From NCBI GenBank assembly GCA_032027085.1, contig JAVSMS010000001.1, forward strand, positions 2,325,705-2,389,704: a DNA stretch of 64,000 nucleotides, in the 5' to 3' direction. Made by a program: the position numbers and the translations under genes. Below the pieces are notes generated by a model. That model searched no databases. It had not been told where the DNA came from and saw only the letters and a program-made list of their open reading frames with translations. The DNA comes from Pseudorhodoplanes sp. GTDB lineage: Bacteria; Pseudomonadota; Alphaproteobacteria; Rhizobiales; Xanthobacteraceae. Below are positions 51,935 through 61,035 of this stretch, piece by piece. Positions within the stretch are counted from its first letter, which is position 1, and every line of letters begins with the position of its first letter.

Positions 51935-53182
51935 ATGTCCACGAACAGAGACAGCCATATCCGGCTGACATCCCATCCCGGCCACCGGACGCCGGGGCGC
52001 TACCCGATCACATGGGGCGCTCAGACCGCGCGCGAACGCGGACCGGTCATCGGCACCGTGACTTCGGCCGGCGATCGCAACGCGATCGGCGCGCATGGCG
52101 GATCCTATTCGCTGTATCGGGCGCTGGCGGTGTCGTCGGGCGCGATGAATCCGATTGCGCGGCCGGACCTCACCAACACGTCACCCGTGGTCGATATTGG
52201 ACCGTTCCCGCAATGGGCGGAGCCGGACCGCATCGTCTCGCTTGACCCCTGGGGGCATCGCGTGCCCGAGGATTTCCGGCAGGAAATCGCGGAGGGGCTC
52301 GACATCCGTCCGACCATCGCCATTACCAGGGCGCGGCTTTCCATCCCCGAATTCGACAGCGCAGGTCTGGTCGATGCCGACGGCGAGATCGTGCGCGCGA
52401 ACGGCGACATCGCCGTGACCAAAGCCGCCATCGACCCGGTCTGGTTTCTGCCCGGCATCGCCGAGCGTTTCGGCGTGAGCGAGGACAAGCTCCGCCGCAC
52501 GCTGTTCGAGCAGACCGGCGGCATGTATCCCGAACTCGTCACGCGGCCTGATCTCTCGGTGTTCCTGCCGCCGATCGGCGGCATCACGCTTTACATCTTC
52601 GGCGATCCGGCGGCGATCGCCGATCCGAAGCGTACGCTCGCCTGCCGCGTCCACGACGAATGCAACGGCTCCGACGTGTTCGGCTCCGACATCTGCACCT
52701 GCCGGCCGTATCTTATTCATGGCCTTGCCGAATGCGTGAAGGAAGCGCAGAAGGGCGGCGCCGGCCTCATCGTCTATAACCGCAAGGAAGGCCGCGCGCT
52801 CGGTGAGGTGACGAAATTCCTCGTCTACAACGCGCGCAAACGCCAGGAAGGCGGCGACCAGGCGGCGACCTATTTCGAGCGCACCGAATGCGTCGCCGGC
52901 GTGCAGGACGCGCGCTTCCAGCAATTGATGCCGGACGTGCTGCACTGGCTCGGCATCACGCGCATCGATCGTTTCATGTCGATGTCGAACATGAAATATG
53001 ATGCCATCGTCGAGTCCGGCATCCATATCGTGGAACGCGTGCCGATCCCGCCGGAGCTTATTCCGCCGGATGCGCAGGTCGAGCTCGAAGCCAAGAAGGC
53101 CGCGGGCTATTACACGCCGGCTGGTGCGCCGACCGAGGAAGATCTCAAGACCGTCGTCGGCCGCAAGCTCGATGAGTTCTGA
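51935..53182 (+). CDS. URC1-like GTP-cyclohydrolase-II homologue (uracil catabolism)
   Basis: A 415-residue protein with an N-terminal extension of about 200 residues before a RibA fold. Zinc cysteines are conserved (ECNGSDVFGSDICTC), as is VYNRKEGRALGE, corresponding to YHRQEGRNIG of RibA; the last residue differs. In yeast, URC1 is such a RibA-like protein acting with URC4 (DUF1688) and a uracil phosphoribosyltransferase to degrade uracil. All three homologues are consecutive here. No other riboflavin genes are near, so a role in flavin synthesis is less likely. Confidence 0.85.
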   Translation: MSTNRDSHIRLTSHPGHRTPGRYPITWGAQTARERGPVIGTVTSAGDRNAIGAHGGSYSLYRALAVSSGAMNPIARPDLTNTSPVVDIGPFPQWAEPDRIVSLDPWGHRVPEDFRQEIAEGLDIRPTIAITRARLSIPEFDSAGLVDADGEIVRANGDIAVTKAAIDPVWFLPGIAERFGVSEDKLRRTLFEQTGGMYPELVTRPDLSVFLPPIGGITLYIFGDPAAIADPKRTLACRVHDECNGSDVFGSDICTCRPYLIHGLAECVKEAQKGGAGLIVYNRKEGRALGEVTKFLVYNARKRQEGGDQAATYFERTECVAGVQDARFQQLMPDVLHWLGITRIDRFMSMSNMKYDAIVESGIHIVERVPIPPELIPPDAQVELEAKKAAGYYTPAGAPTEEDLKTVVGRKLDEF

Positions 53183-53253
53183 CCATTTCCAGCCTGTCGC
53201 ATAACTCCGAAGCGGAGCGGCTGGCGGCGGAGCGACTGCTCTCCTCCGCCGCG

Positions 53254-54441
53254 GTGCGCGAACGGGCGGCGGAGATGCTGGAGATCGGGCTCGGCGGGAC
53301 GCTGCCGCATTTCCGTATCGATGCGGCGAGGCTCGGGCCCACCGCTGATTTCGTTGCCGGCGTGATCCGCGACAATTATCCGGATCTGAATGTGCCGCTG
53401 CATGCGCGCTGGCGGCATTTCGTTTTCGGCAAGCGCGATCTGTGGGCGGAGATCGACCAAGCGGGGCAATGGCCGGACGCCAACGCACGGGCGCGAGCCG
53501 CTTTCGATCTGGCCATCATCTCGGTCCTGCTGGACGCGGGCGCAGGCCCAGACTGGCGCTACACCGATGCGGTGACGGGCGCGGTGGTTGGGCGGTCGGA
53601 AGGTCTGGCGCTCGCGAGTTTGCGGATGTTTCAGGCCGGTCTGTTCTCGTCCGATCCGCGCCGGCCGTTGCGCGTCGACGACGACCGGCTCGCCGACCTC
53701 ACCAGCGACGATCTTGCGAAAGGCTTTCAGGTCAGCGCGACGAACCCGCTGGCGGGCCTTGATGGCCGTGCGGCTTTGCTGGCGCGTCTTGGCCGCGCCA
53801 TGCGCGACAATCTGAAAGTGTTTGCGAAACGCGACACGGCGCGACCGGGTGGGCTGTTCGACCATCTCGCCGGCCTTGCCGAAGACCGGATCCTGCCGGC
53901 GCCGGCCATCCTTCACGCCTTGCTGCTGCATCTCGGTCCAATCTGGCCGGCGCGACTGACGCTCGGCGGCGTGTCGCTCGGCGATACCTGGCGGCATTCT
54001 GCAATCAAGCGTGACGATGTGACCAACGGGCTCGTGCCGTTGCACAAGCTGTCGCAATGGCTGTCCTATTCGCTGATCGAGCCGCTGCGCGACGCCGGCA
54101 TTGCCGTCAGCGATATCGATGGTCTCACTGGGCTCGCCGAATATCGCAATGGCGGCCTGCTCGTCGACAGCGGCGTAATCGTCCTGCGTGATGCGGCGCA
54201 GGCGGCACTGCCGCAGCCGGTCGAATCTGAACTGGTGGTGGAGTGGCGCGCACTGACGGTGGCGTTGCTCGATCGCCTGGCGCCTCTGGTGCGCGACAGG
54301 CTGGGTGTAACCCCGCAAAAATTTCCGCTCGGCGCGCTATTGGAAGGCGGTACCTGGGCCGCGGGCCGCAGGATTGCTAGAGAGAAACGGGCGGATGGCG
54401 GCCCGCCGCTCAATATTGTCAGCGATGGCACGGTTTTCTGA
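53254..54441 (+). CDS. URC4-like DUF1688 protein (uracil catabolism)
   Basis: A DUF1688 protein, 395 residues from the GTG at 53254. Typical sequence includes [29 protein letters not shown], and the late [15 protein letters not shown]. The open frame continues upstream to 53176 with protein-like sequence ([19 protein letters not shown]), so the true start may be a rare codon such as CTG 53179 or ATT 53185, coupled to the URC1-like stop at 53180-53182. URC4 is needed for uracil breakdown in yeast; its reaction is not firmly defined. Confidence 0.82.
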   Translation: MRERAAEMLEIGLGGTLPHFRIDAARLGPTADFVAGVIRDNYPDLNVPLHARWRHFVFGKRDLWAEIDQAGQWPDANARARAAFDLAIISVLLDAGAGPDWRYTDAVTGAVVGRSEGLALASLRMFQAGLFSSDPRRPLRVDDDRLADLTSDDLAKGFQVSATNPLAGLDGRAALLARLGRAMRDNLKVFAKRDTARPGGLFDHLAGLAEDRILPAPAILHALLLHLGPIWPARLTLGGVSLGDTWRHSAIKRDDVTNGLVPLHKLSQWLSYSLIEPLRDAGIAVSDIDGLTGLAEYRNGGLLVDSGVIVLRDAAQAALPQPVESELVVEWRALTVALLDRLAPLVRDRLGVTPQKFPLGALLEGGTWAAGRRIAREKRADGGPPLNIVSDGTVF

Positions 54442-54460
54442 ATGGATATGATACATCCAG

Positions 54461-54573
54461 CGTCATGCCCGCGCTCGAAGGCTGGCCGGAGTGTAAACTT
54501 GTCGCGGGTATCACTTGCTCACTGAGATTAAACGGAAAGACGTGGGTGGCCGGGATAAACCCGGCCATGACGG
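54461..54573. repeat. Dispersed palindromic repeat, family C
   Basis: An element bounded by CGTCATGCCCG and CCCGGCCATGACG, with the common core GACGTGGGTGGCCGGGATAA near its right end. It lies between the URC4-like gene and upp. It can be read in frame with upp, but this is chance; upp has its own ATG and ribosome site downstream. Confidence 0.6.
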
Positions 54574-54593
54574 TTGAGAGGGAAGGTTTTCTC

Positions 54594-55223
54594 ATGGACG
54601 GCGTCACCATTGTCGATCACCCGCTGGTGCAGCACAAATTGACGCTGCTGCGCGACAAGACACGCTCGACCAAGGTGTTCCGCGAGCTGTTCAACGAGAT
54701 CGGCACACTGCTCTGCTACGAGGTCACGCGCGATCTGCCGCTGGAAATGATCGAGCTCGAAACGCCACTGGCGAAAATGCGGTCGCCGGTGCTGGCCGGC
54801 AAGAAACTGGTCTTCGCACCGATCGTGCGCGCCGGCATGGGTTTTCTCGACGGTATGCTGAATCTCGTGCCGTCGGCACGCGTCGCCCATATCGGACTTT
54901 ACCGCGATCCGCGCACGCTGGTCGCCGTCGAATATTTCTTCAAGGCGCCGGACGACATGGCCGAGCGTATGGCGCTGATTCTGCATCCCATGCTGGCGAC
55001 CGGAAATTCCGCGGTGGCGGCGGTCGACCGCCTGAAGGAAGCGGGAGCGAAATCGGTGCGCATCGTCTGCCTGCTGGTCACGGCACAGGCGGTGGAGAAA
55101 GTGCGCGCGCATCATCCCGACGTTCATATCTGGACCGCGGCGATCGACGAAGGCATCAACGAGCAGGGTTATATCCTGCCTGGCCTCGGCGATGTCGGCG
55201 ATCGCATGTACGGAACGCGGTGA
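54594..55223 (+). CDS. upp: Uracil phosphoribosyltransferase
   Basis: A 209-residue enzyme converting uracil and PRPP to UMP. GGGAAGG lies before the ATG at 54594, which gives the family length; a longer frame starts inside the repeat. Motifs: [15 protein letters not shown], the PRPP loop, and [13 protein letters not shown] near the C-terminus (uracil binding). The PRPP loop reads [11 protein letters not shown], with His where the usual motif has Asp (DPMLATG). It completes the URC set (URC6 role). Confidence 0.92.
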   Translation: MDGVTIVDHPLVQHKLTLLRDKTRSTKVFRELFNEIGTLLCYEVTRDLPLEMIELETPLAKMRSPVLAGKKLVFAPIVRAGMGFLDGMLNLVPSARVAHIGLYRDPRTLVAVEYFFKAPDDMAERMALILHPMLATGNSAVAAVDRLKEAGAKSVRIVCLLVTAQAVEKVRAHHPDVHIWTAAIDEGINEQGYILPGLGDVGDRMYGTR

Positions 55224-55244
55224 GGCCAAGGTCCGCGAATTGCC

Positions 55245-55556
55245 CTAGAGCGTTGTCGCGGCAATGGCCCAGACGACGACCGCGATACGCGCCAGGTGAG
55301 CCCAGATTGCGGGGCCAGAGTAATGCTCCGCACTGCGCCAGACGCCGAAGACGACGAGCAAATTGTAGGGAAGCGGCGACAGAAAAATGACGGCTGCGAG
55401 CGCCAGCGGCCAGCCCGCTGCGAACGCGCCAAGGGCCGCGAATGTCGTCGCCAGATTGAGGAGCGAGCCATAGAGGATGGCATAGTCCCAGAAGGCGCGC
55501 CGCAACGCGACGTCGCCGCGCCAGAGCCGCAGCAGCGCAGCCTTGATCTTATTCAT
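55245..55556 (-). CDS. Small hydrophobic membrane protein, unknown
   Basis: A 103-residue protein with three probable transmembrane segments (AILYGSLLNLATTFAALGAFA; LALAAVIFLSPLPYNLLVV; IAVVVWAIAATTL). A basic N-terminus (MNKIKAALLRLWRGD) suggests the N-terminus is in the cytoplasm. I do not recognise a named family. It is convergent with upp (21 bases apart) and divergent from the ABC operon. Confidence 0.6.
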   Translation of the reverse strand: MNKIKAALLRLWRGDVALRRAFWDYAILYGSLLNLATTFAALGAFAAGWPLALAAVIFLSPLPYNLLVVFGVWRSAEHYSGPAIWAHLARIAVVVWAIAATTL

Positions 55557-55688
55557 GCCGAAGCTTCATTCGTGAAGAGCGATGTCGCCGCCGTGGACAT
55601 TACACGATACGACACCGCTCCGCCTTCCAGGTCGGATTTTCCTCCTATCCGCTGCAGCGGAATGCCGCGTCAGAAAGCAGGGCTCGGC

Positions 55689-55721
55689 TTTATTTTAAGC
55701 TTAAAATAAATGAAGTTTCAT
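55689..55721. promoter_or_regulatory. 22-base perfect palindrome and adjacent dyad upstream of ABC importer
   Basis: Positions 55689-55710 form a perfect 22-base AT-rich palindrome centred on AAGCTT. It is followed immediately by ATGAA-GT-TTCAT (55710-55721). The pair lies about 110 bases before the binding-protein gene and 130 bases before the divergent membrane protein. Such sites are typical operators for MarR- or GntR-type repressors; the MarR gene at 59316 is a candidate. Confidence 0.5.
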
Positions 55722-55826
55722 GCATAATCGAACCTCCGGGGAGCGGGAGATGAGCTTGGCTGCGCGTCTTCCGAAGATGAGGCACATTGAACCTTCACCT
55801 CTTCGCGACACAGGGAGCGAGCAAAC

Positions 55827-56822
55827 ATGATCCAGATGAGCAAAGGCGCCTTAGCGTTGGCCACAGCCCTTGCGGCGACCATTGCCGCCATGTCCGGCGC
55901 TGCGGGTCAGGCCATTCCCACCATCCGCGTCGGCTGGACCGTCCCTGCCGAAGACGCAAAATACTGGATGATGAAGCGGCCGGAGCAGTTCCCCAATCTT
56001 GGCAAGAAATACAATATCCAGTGGACGCAGTTCCAGGGCACCGCGCAGATGGTGCAGGCGATGAATGCCGGCGCTCTCGACTGCTCGACGCAAGGGGTGC
56101 TCTCACTCGGGCAGGGCGCCGCCTCCGCCGGTCTGCAGACCTATGTGGTGGCGCAGCATGTCGGCGAGAAGCCGGGCGGTTTCTCGGTCTATTGGGCGGT
56201 GAAGGATGATTCCCCCATCAAGAGCGTGAAGGACCTCAAGGGCAAGACCGTCGGCATCAACGTGCTCGGCTCCGGTATTTACGGTCCGATGGCGATGCTG
56301 CTGCGCAAGAACGGGATCGACCCGGAGAAAGACATCAAGCTCGTCGAAGCGCCGTTCCCGACACAGGAAGATGCGATCCGCTCCGGCCGTATAGATGTCG
56401 GCGTGCTAAACCAGCCTTTCGCCTCGCGCGCCGAAGCCAAGGGCGGATTGCGCAAACTGTTCTCGATCGCCGACGAAGTGCCGAATGTGGTGCACATCGT
56501 CGAAGCCTGCGCCAAGGCCTTCGTCGACAAAAATCCGGAACTCGCCACGCTCTATGTGCAGGACCTGACGGCCGGCATGGGCAAGGCGCTCGCCAACCGC
56601 GACGAGACGCTGAAGATCGTGACGGAGATCTTCAAGGCGCCGGTTGCGGTGTTCGAGCCGTTCTATTTCAAGCAATATGATTTTGCCCGCGATCCGGGTG
56701 CCGCGGCGAATTACGACGGCATCCAGAAGCTGTTCGACATCTATGCCGATACCGGCATGTTGCCGAAGAAGCTCAATGTGAAGGACTTCAGGCACCCGAA
56801 AATCGCAGCGCCGATGAAGTAA
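55827..56822 (+). CDS. NitT/TauT-type ABC transporter substrate-binding protein
   Basis: A 331-residue periplasmic protein of the SsuA/TauA/ThiY class: signal peptide ([22 protein letters not shown]), then [21 protein letters not shown], the [21 protein letters not shown] hinge motif and [21 protein letters not shown]. The tandem aromatic and charged residues [21 protein letters not shown] resemble pyrimidine or sulfonate binders, but no substrate can be assigned. It is the first gene of a four-gene importer. Confidence 0.88.
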   Translation: MIQMSKGALALATALAATIAAMSGAAGQAIPTIRVGWTVPAEDAKYWMMKRPEQFPNLGKKYNIQWTQFQGTAQMVQAMNAGALDCSTQGVLSLGQGAASAGLQTYVVAQHVGEKPGGFSVYWAVKDDSPIKSVKDLKGKTVGINVLGSGIYGPMAMLLRKNGIDPEKDIKLVEAPFPTQEDAIRSGRIDVGVLNQPFASRAEAKGGLRKLFSIADEVPNVVHIVEACAKAFVDKNPELATLYVQDLTAGMGKALANRDETLKIVTEIFKAPVAVFEPFYFKQYDFARDPGAAANYDGIQKLFDIYADTGMLPKKLNVKDFRHPKIAAPMK

Positions 56823-56824
56823 AG

Positions 56825-57661
56825 ATGCTGGACCGGCCGGATTACAGCCGTGTGCAGGGGAGTGCGGTCGAGGTGAACGGCACCGCGATGATCTCGATCG
56901 AGAAGGTTTCGAAGGAATTCGAGACCAGCCGCGACCGGCGCCATCTGGCTCTGAGCGATATTTCGCTGTCGGTGGCCCGTGGGGAATTCGTTTCCATCCT
57001 CGGGCCGTCCGGCTGCGGAAAATCGACGCTGCTTTATATTGTCGGCGGCTTTGTCGAACAGTCATCGGGCTCGGTGATTGTCGACAATGCGCCGATAACC
57101 GGCCCGGGCCCGGATCGTGGGCCCGTGTTTCAGGAATTCGCGCTGTTTCCGTGGAAGACCGTGCTCGGCAACGTGATGTACGGGCTGCAACAGCGCGGCG
57201 TGGCGAAAGTCGAGGCGCTGGCGCAGTCGCGCGATCTGCTCGCGATGGTGAAACTGTCCGGCTACGAGAATTTCTATCCGAAGGAGTTGTCCGGCGGCAT
57301 GAAGCAGCGCGTGGCGATCGCGCGCACGCTGGCCTATTGCCCGAACATCCTCCTGATGGACGAGCCCTTCGGTGCGCTTGACGCGCATACCCGCACCAAG
57401 CTCCAGAATGACCTGCTCGGTATCTGGGAAAAGGATCGCAAGACGGTGCTGTTCGTCACCCACAGCGTGGAGGAGGCGGTGTTCCTCTCCGATCGCGTGG
57501 TGATGCTGACGAGCTCTCCCGGACGCATCAAGGAGGTCATCAAGATCGATCTGCCGCGTCCGCGCGAGCGCGCCGAGTTGCTGCTCAACCGGCGTTATCA
57601 GGATTATGTCGTCGAGATCGAGAAGATGATGGACGAGCAGCCGGAGACGCGCGCGTCATGA
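56825..57661 (+). CDS. NitT/TauT-type ABC transporter ATPase
   Basis: A 278-residue ATPase: Walker [16 protein letters not shown]-loop [21 protein letters not shown], signature [17 protein letters not shown], Walker [15 protein letters not shown] and the [13 protein letters not shown]-loop. The start at 56825 is 2 bases after the binding-protein stop; ATG 56888 (MISIEKVSK) is a shorter alternative nearer to the family start. It energises the two permeases that follow. Confidence 0.92.
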   Translation: MLDRPDYSRVQGSAVEVNGTAMISIEKVSKEFETSRDRRHLALSDISLSVARGEFVSILGPSGCGKSTLLYIVGGFVEQSSGSVIVDNAPITGPGPDRGPVFQEFALFPWKTVLGNVMYGLQQRGVAKVEALAQSRDLLAMVKLSGYENFYPKELSGGMKQRVAIARTLAYCPNILLMDEPFGALDAHTRTKLQNDLLGIWEKDRKTVLFVTHSVEEAVFLSDRVVMLTSSPGRIKEVIKIDLPRPRERAELLLNRRYQDYVVEIEKMMDEQPETRAS

Positions 57662-58491
57662 CGGCGGAATCCACCCTGCGCACGGTCGAACGCGCGGAGG
57701 CGCCGTGGTGGTCGCCGGCCGGCGCGATCCCCGGCCTGCCGCCCATTCTCGCCTGCGTCGGATTGTTGCTGCTCTGGGAGCTGGTGGCGCGCTGGTACGG
57801 TCTGAATGGCCTGCCGCCCGCATCCGCCGCCTTGCCGCAGATCCCGGATATTCTCAGCGACAAGGCTTCGCTGATCGACATTGCGGATTCGCTGCGCCGC
57901 ATGCTGATCGGCTTCGTGCTGGCGCTGGCCGTTGCCGTGCCGGTGGGGCTGGCGATGGGCCGCAGCAAACATGTCGCGGCCTTCTTCAATCCGCTGATGA
58001 TGGTGATCTATCCGGTGCCGAAGGCAGCACTGATGCCGATCATCATGCTGTGGCTGGGGGTGGGCGATGCCTCCAAGACGCTGGTGATCTTCCTCGGCGT
58101 CACGCTGCCCCTGATCTATCACAGCTATCAGGGTAGCCGGGCGGTGGAGGAAAAGCTGCTGTGGTCGGCCGCCGCCATGGGCATGAGCGGGCCGGCGCGT
58201 CTTGTGCGAATTGTCTTTCCGGCGGCCCTGCCGGAAATTCTGGTCGGCTTCCGCACCGGCCTGGTGCTGGCGCTGATCACCATGGTGACCAGTGAGATGA
58301 TCGCGCGTCAGACCGGCATCGGCAACATCATCTTCGTGTCGCTGGATCTCGGCATCTATGACCGGGTCTATGCGATGATCGTGATCATCGGCGCGCTCGG
58401 TTTCATCCTCGACGCGATCTTCGAATTCACGCGCAGTCGGCTGGTGGCCTGGGCGGAGCCCTCGCAGACCCTCGTGGTGGGTACGACATGA
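57658..58491 (+). CDS. NitT/TauT-type ABC transporter permease 1
   Basis: A 277-residue inner-membrane protein with about six hydrophobic segments. The coupling motif is [33 protein letters not shown] (about 181-213), and the [37 protein letters not shown] segment (about 96-132) is typical of SsuC/TauC. Overlaps of 4 bases with the ATPase and with the second permease show coupled translation. It likely forms a heterodimer with permease 2. Confidence 0.92.
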   Translation: MTAESTLRTVERAEAPWWSPAGAIPGLPPILACVGLLLLWELVARWYGLNGLPPASAALPQIPDILSDKASLIDIADSLRRMLIGFVLALAVAVPVGLAMGRSKHVAAFFNPLMMVIYPVPKAALMPIIMLWLGVGDASKTLVIFLGVTLPLIYHSYQGSRAVEEKLLWSAAAMGMSGPARLVRIVFPAALPEILVGFRTGLVLALITMVTSEMIARQTGIGNIIFVSLDLGIYDRVYAMIVIIGALGFILDAIFEFTRSRLVAWAEPSQTLVVGTT

Positions 58492-59261
58492 CACGGCGCA
58501 GCGCGGCGGCGTTCGATACACTGATTGGCTTTGTTCCGATCGTCGGCATCATCGCGGTGTGGCAGGCGGTGGTGATAGCGGGCGTGGCGCCGCCTGCCTT
58601 GCTGCCGGCACCGGCGGCGGTCTTCTCCCGCTTCCTGCAGCAGATCGTCTCGCCGGATTATCTGGAACACACCTACATCACGCTCTACCGCCTGTTCGTC
58701 GGCTTCGGCATCGCAGTCCTGGCCGGCGTGACCTTCGGCATTCTGATGACCGGCAGCCAGGCGGTGGCGGCGATCGTGCGGCCGATCGTCCGCGTCCTGG
58801 CGCCGGTGCCGAAGATCGCGCTCTATCCGGCCTTCACGCTGACGCTGGGCTATGACGACGCGTCGAAAATTGCATTGGTGATCGCGGACGCGATGTTTCC
58901 GATCCTGCTCGCGACCTATCAAGGCGCCTCCGCGGTCGAGCCGAAGCTCGCCTGGTCGGCGCGCGCCATGGGCATGTCGCGGCTGAAGACATTGTTCACC
59001 GTGGTGCTGCCGGCGGCGATGCCCTCGGTGCTGACCGGCTGCCGCATCGGTCTGATCATCTCCTGCATTGTGGTGTTCCTTGCCGAGATGATCACCTCGA
59101 CCGACGGTCTTGGTCACCTGCTGATGCGGGCGGCGCGCAATTTCCAGACCGTCGACATGTTCGTGCCGCTGATTACCATCTCGATCCTGGGGCTGCTGCT
59201 GAATGCGGGGTTCAACAGGCTGCGGCGTTATCTGCTGCGCGGCTTTGCGGAGGAGAAATAG
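58488..59261 (+). CDS. NitT/TauT-type ABC transporter permease 2
   Basis: A 257-residue permease of the same class as its neighbour but clearly different in sequence (VRPIVRVLAPVPKIALYPAFTLTLGYDDASKIALV; TLFTVVLPAAMPSVLTGCRIG). Most transporters of this class use a homodimer from one permease gene, so two permeases suggest a heterodimeric channel. A 30-base palindromic repeat follows its stop codon directly and may end transcription. Confidence 0.9.
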   Translation: MTRRSAAAFDTLIGFVPIVGIIAVWQAVVIAGVAPPALLPAPAAVFSRFLQQIVSPDYLEHTYITLYRLFVGFGIAVLAGVTFGILMTGSQAVAAIVRPIVRVLAPVPKIALYPAFTLTLGYDDASKIALVIADAMFPILLATYQGASAVEPKLAWSARAMGMSRLKTLFTVVLPAAMPSVLTGCRIGLIISCIVVFLAEMITSTDGLGHLLMRAARNFQTVDMFVPLITISILGLLLNAGFNRLRRYLLRGFAEEK

Positions 59262-59268
59262 CTTTCAT

Positions 59269-59298
59269 CCGTCACCCTGAGGTGCCTCAGGGTGACGG
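59269..59298. repeat. Minimal family A repeat: perfect 14-2-14 palindrome
   Basis: CCGTCACCCTGAGG and its exact complement are separated by only TG. It looks like the two ends of a family A element joined without the middle. It lies 8 bases after the permease 2 stop and before the convergent MarR gene. The very stable hairpin could also stop transcription in both directions. Confidence 0.75.
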
Positions 59299-59315
59299 AG
59301 TGATGACCGCGAAGA

Positions 59316-59867
59316 CTATCCCTTCGTCCGTTCTGCACGTTCGCGGATCAGGAGATCGAGCGCGCGCAGGATCATGCCGCGTTCCTCCGGCGTCAGCGGT
59401 GCAAGCATGTCGGCTTCGTGCTGCTTTGCCGCGCGCAGGACCGGCTCCGCGCGCTTGCGTCCCTGTTCGGTGAGATGAATCAGCACCCGCCGCCGGTCCT
59501 TGGCATCCGACCGACGCTCGACCAGCCCCTGTTTCTGCATCCGATCAAGGATTTTGGTCATGCGCGACTGCTCCATGATCGCCATGGCGGCGAGGTCGCC
59601 GACGCCAAGACCTTCCGCGCCGTTGAGGCAGGCGAGCACGCGATATTCCGGCACGGTCAGCTTCCAGGTCTTCAGCTTCTTGTGAAAGCCTGAGGCGACG
59701 ATATGGCTTGCGCGCGACAACAGATAGGAGAGGTAGCTTGCGGCGAAACTGCCATTGACCGACAGGCCGTTGCCGCTCTTGTTTCCCGCGCTGCTGGAGC
59801 GCCGGGTCCGGGCGTGCTGCTTGTTCACGAAATGCGGTCCGTTTCTGTACGACCTATGCTTTTTCAT
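59316..59867 (-). CDS. MarR family transcriptional regulator
   Basis: A 183-residue protein with the winged-helix MarR core (LTVPEYRVLACLNGAEGLGVGDLAAMAIMEQSRMTKILDRMQKQGLVERRSDAKDRR, about residues 70-126) and a C-terminal dimer helix. A basic N-terminal extension of about 35 residues (KKHRSYRNGPHFVNKQ) is longer than usual. It is divergent from the NicX-like gene, with 65 bases between the starts, and convergent with the ABC importer. In Pseudomonas, the MarR protein NicR controls nicX genes, so repression of this dioxygenase is a fair inference. Confidence 0.88.
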   Translation of the reverse strand: MKKHRSYRNGPHFVNKQHARTRRSSSAGNKSGNGLSVNGSFAASYLSYLLSRASHIVASGFHKKLKTWKLTVPEYRVLACLNGAEGLGVGDLAAMAIMEQSRMTKILDRMQKQGLVERRSDAKDRRRVLIHLTEQGRKRAEPVLRAAKQHEADMLAPLTPEERGMILRALDLLIRERAERTKG

Positions 59868-59932
59868 ATATCGTGACAGGAAATCTGTGCGCGCGCCAGC
59901 CCGGCGATGCGCGGTTATCAGCCGAGGTGTGC

Positions 59933-60979
59933 ATGCTGGCCGACCGGATCGAGGGAAAATGGATCGATGCCTTCACCGAAGTGATCGAGCGTTGCGGGGT
60001 AAGGAAGGGCGACACCGCTGCGATCCTGTCGGAAACGCAATCGCGCCAATTGAATGTGCACTTGACCGAACTGGCATTGCTGCGTCTTGGCGCACGGCCT
60101 TTCCACATCGTGGTGCCGACGCCGCGCAATCCGCACCCCGTGCCGATCCGCTCGACCGGCGCCAGCGTCGCGCTTGGCGCCCTCGGTCCCGTCATTTCCG
60201 CGCTCGGCCAGGCCGGCTTCGTCGTCGATTGCACGATCGAAGGGCTGATGCATGCGCCGGAAACCCCGGCGATCCTGAAGGCCGGCGCGCGCATTCTTTA
60301 TATTTCCAACGAACATCCGGAAGCCCTGGAGCGCATGCGCCCGGATGACCGGCTGGAAAAACAGGTGCGCGCCGCCGCGAAGATGCTGCGCGGTGCCAAG
60401 CACATGAAGGTCACCTCGGAGGCAGGAACGAATCTCGACGTCGACATGGAAGGCGCCTCGACCGTCGGCGTCTGGGGCTGGACCGATAAGCCGGGCACGC
60501 TGGCACACTGGCCGGGCGGAATTGTCGTGAGCTTCCCGAAAGGCGGCACGGTTAACGGCACGCTGGTGCTCGATCGCGGCGACATCAACCTGACCTTCAA
60601 ACGTTATCTGGAATCGCCGATCCGGCTGACGCTGAAGGATGATTACATCAGCGACATCATCGGAGAGAGTGCCGATGCCGAGATGATGCGCTCTTATCTT
60701 GCCGCCTGGGGCGACCGCGAAGCCTATGCGGTGTCGCATGTCGGCTGGGGCATGAATCCCGGCGCGCGTTACGAAGCCCTGGCCATGTACGACCAGCGCG
60801 ACACCAACGGCACCGAGCTGCGCGCCGTGCCCGGCAATTTTCTGTTTTCAACGGGTGCGAATGAATTTGCCGGACGTTACACGGTCGGTCATTTCGACAT
60901 CCCGGTGATGAAGACGACGATCAGCCTCGACAACACCGTGGTGATCCGCAACGGCGTGCTGCAGGATGTGTTCGGATAA
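59933..60979 (+). CDS. NicX-like dioxygenase (2,5-dihydroxypyridine 5,6-dioxygenase family)
   Basis: A 348-residue protein of the NicX/M29-like family, close to the 350 residues of NicX. Candidate iron ligands are His269 (AVSHVGWG), His320 and Asp322 (VGHFDIP), with almost the spacing of His265, His318 and Asp320 in P. putida NicX. The ATG at 59933 has GAGG five bases before it; a GTG at 59873 would add 20 residues. NicX opens 2,5-dihydroxypyridine to N-formylmaleamate. The downstream nic genes are not seen, so the true substrate may differ. Confidence 0.78.
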   Translation: MLADRIEGKWIDAFTEVIERCGVRKGDTAAILSETQSRQLNVHLTELALLRLGARPFHIVVPTPRNPHPVPIRSTGASVALGALGPVISALGQAGFVVDCTIEGLMHAPETPAILKAGARILYISNEHPEALERMRPDDRLEKQVRAAAKMLRGAKHMKVTSEAGTNLDVDMEGASTVGVWGWTDKPGTLAHWPGGIVVSFPKGGTVNGTLVLDRGDINLTFKRYLESPIRLTLKDDYISDIIGESADAEMMRSYLAAWGDREAYAVSHVGWGMNPGARYEALAMYDQRDTNGTELRAVPGNFLFSTGANEFAGRYTVGHFDIPVMKTTISLDNTVVIRNGVLQDVFG

Positions 60980-60983
60980 TCTT

Positions 60984-61009
60984 CCCTCTCCCCGCAAGCG
61001 GGAGAGGTG
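60984..61009. repeat. Short family B palindromic repeat
   Basis: CCTCTCCCCGC-AA-GCGGGAGAGG, an almost perfect hairpin in the 56-base gap between the convergent NicX-like and dehydrogenase genes. It matches the ends of the larger element that splits the Mo-hydroxylase gene. It may serve as a bidirectional terminator. Confidence 0.6.
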
Positions 61010-61035
61010 AAAAGACACTCGTCCGGGACGCGAGC

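Noticed and set aside
51935-53182. Assignment of the RibA-like protein to riboflavin synthesis
   Set aside because: The long N-terminal extension, the altered residue after the EGR motif and the DUF1688-upp neighbours fit URC1 better.
53110-54318. 402-codon minus-strand frame opposite the DUF1688 gene
   Set aside because: Gln/Arg/His-rich shadow sequence with no family resemblance; the plus strand carries recognisable DUF1688 sequence.
54465-54593. 43-residue N-terminal extension of Upp
   Set aside because: It is translated from a dispersed repeat. The ATG at 54594 has a good ribosome site and gives the standard family length.
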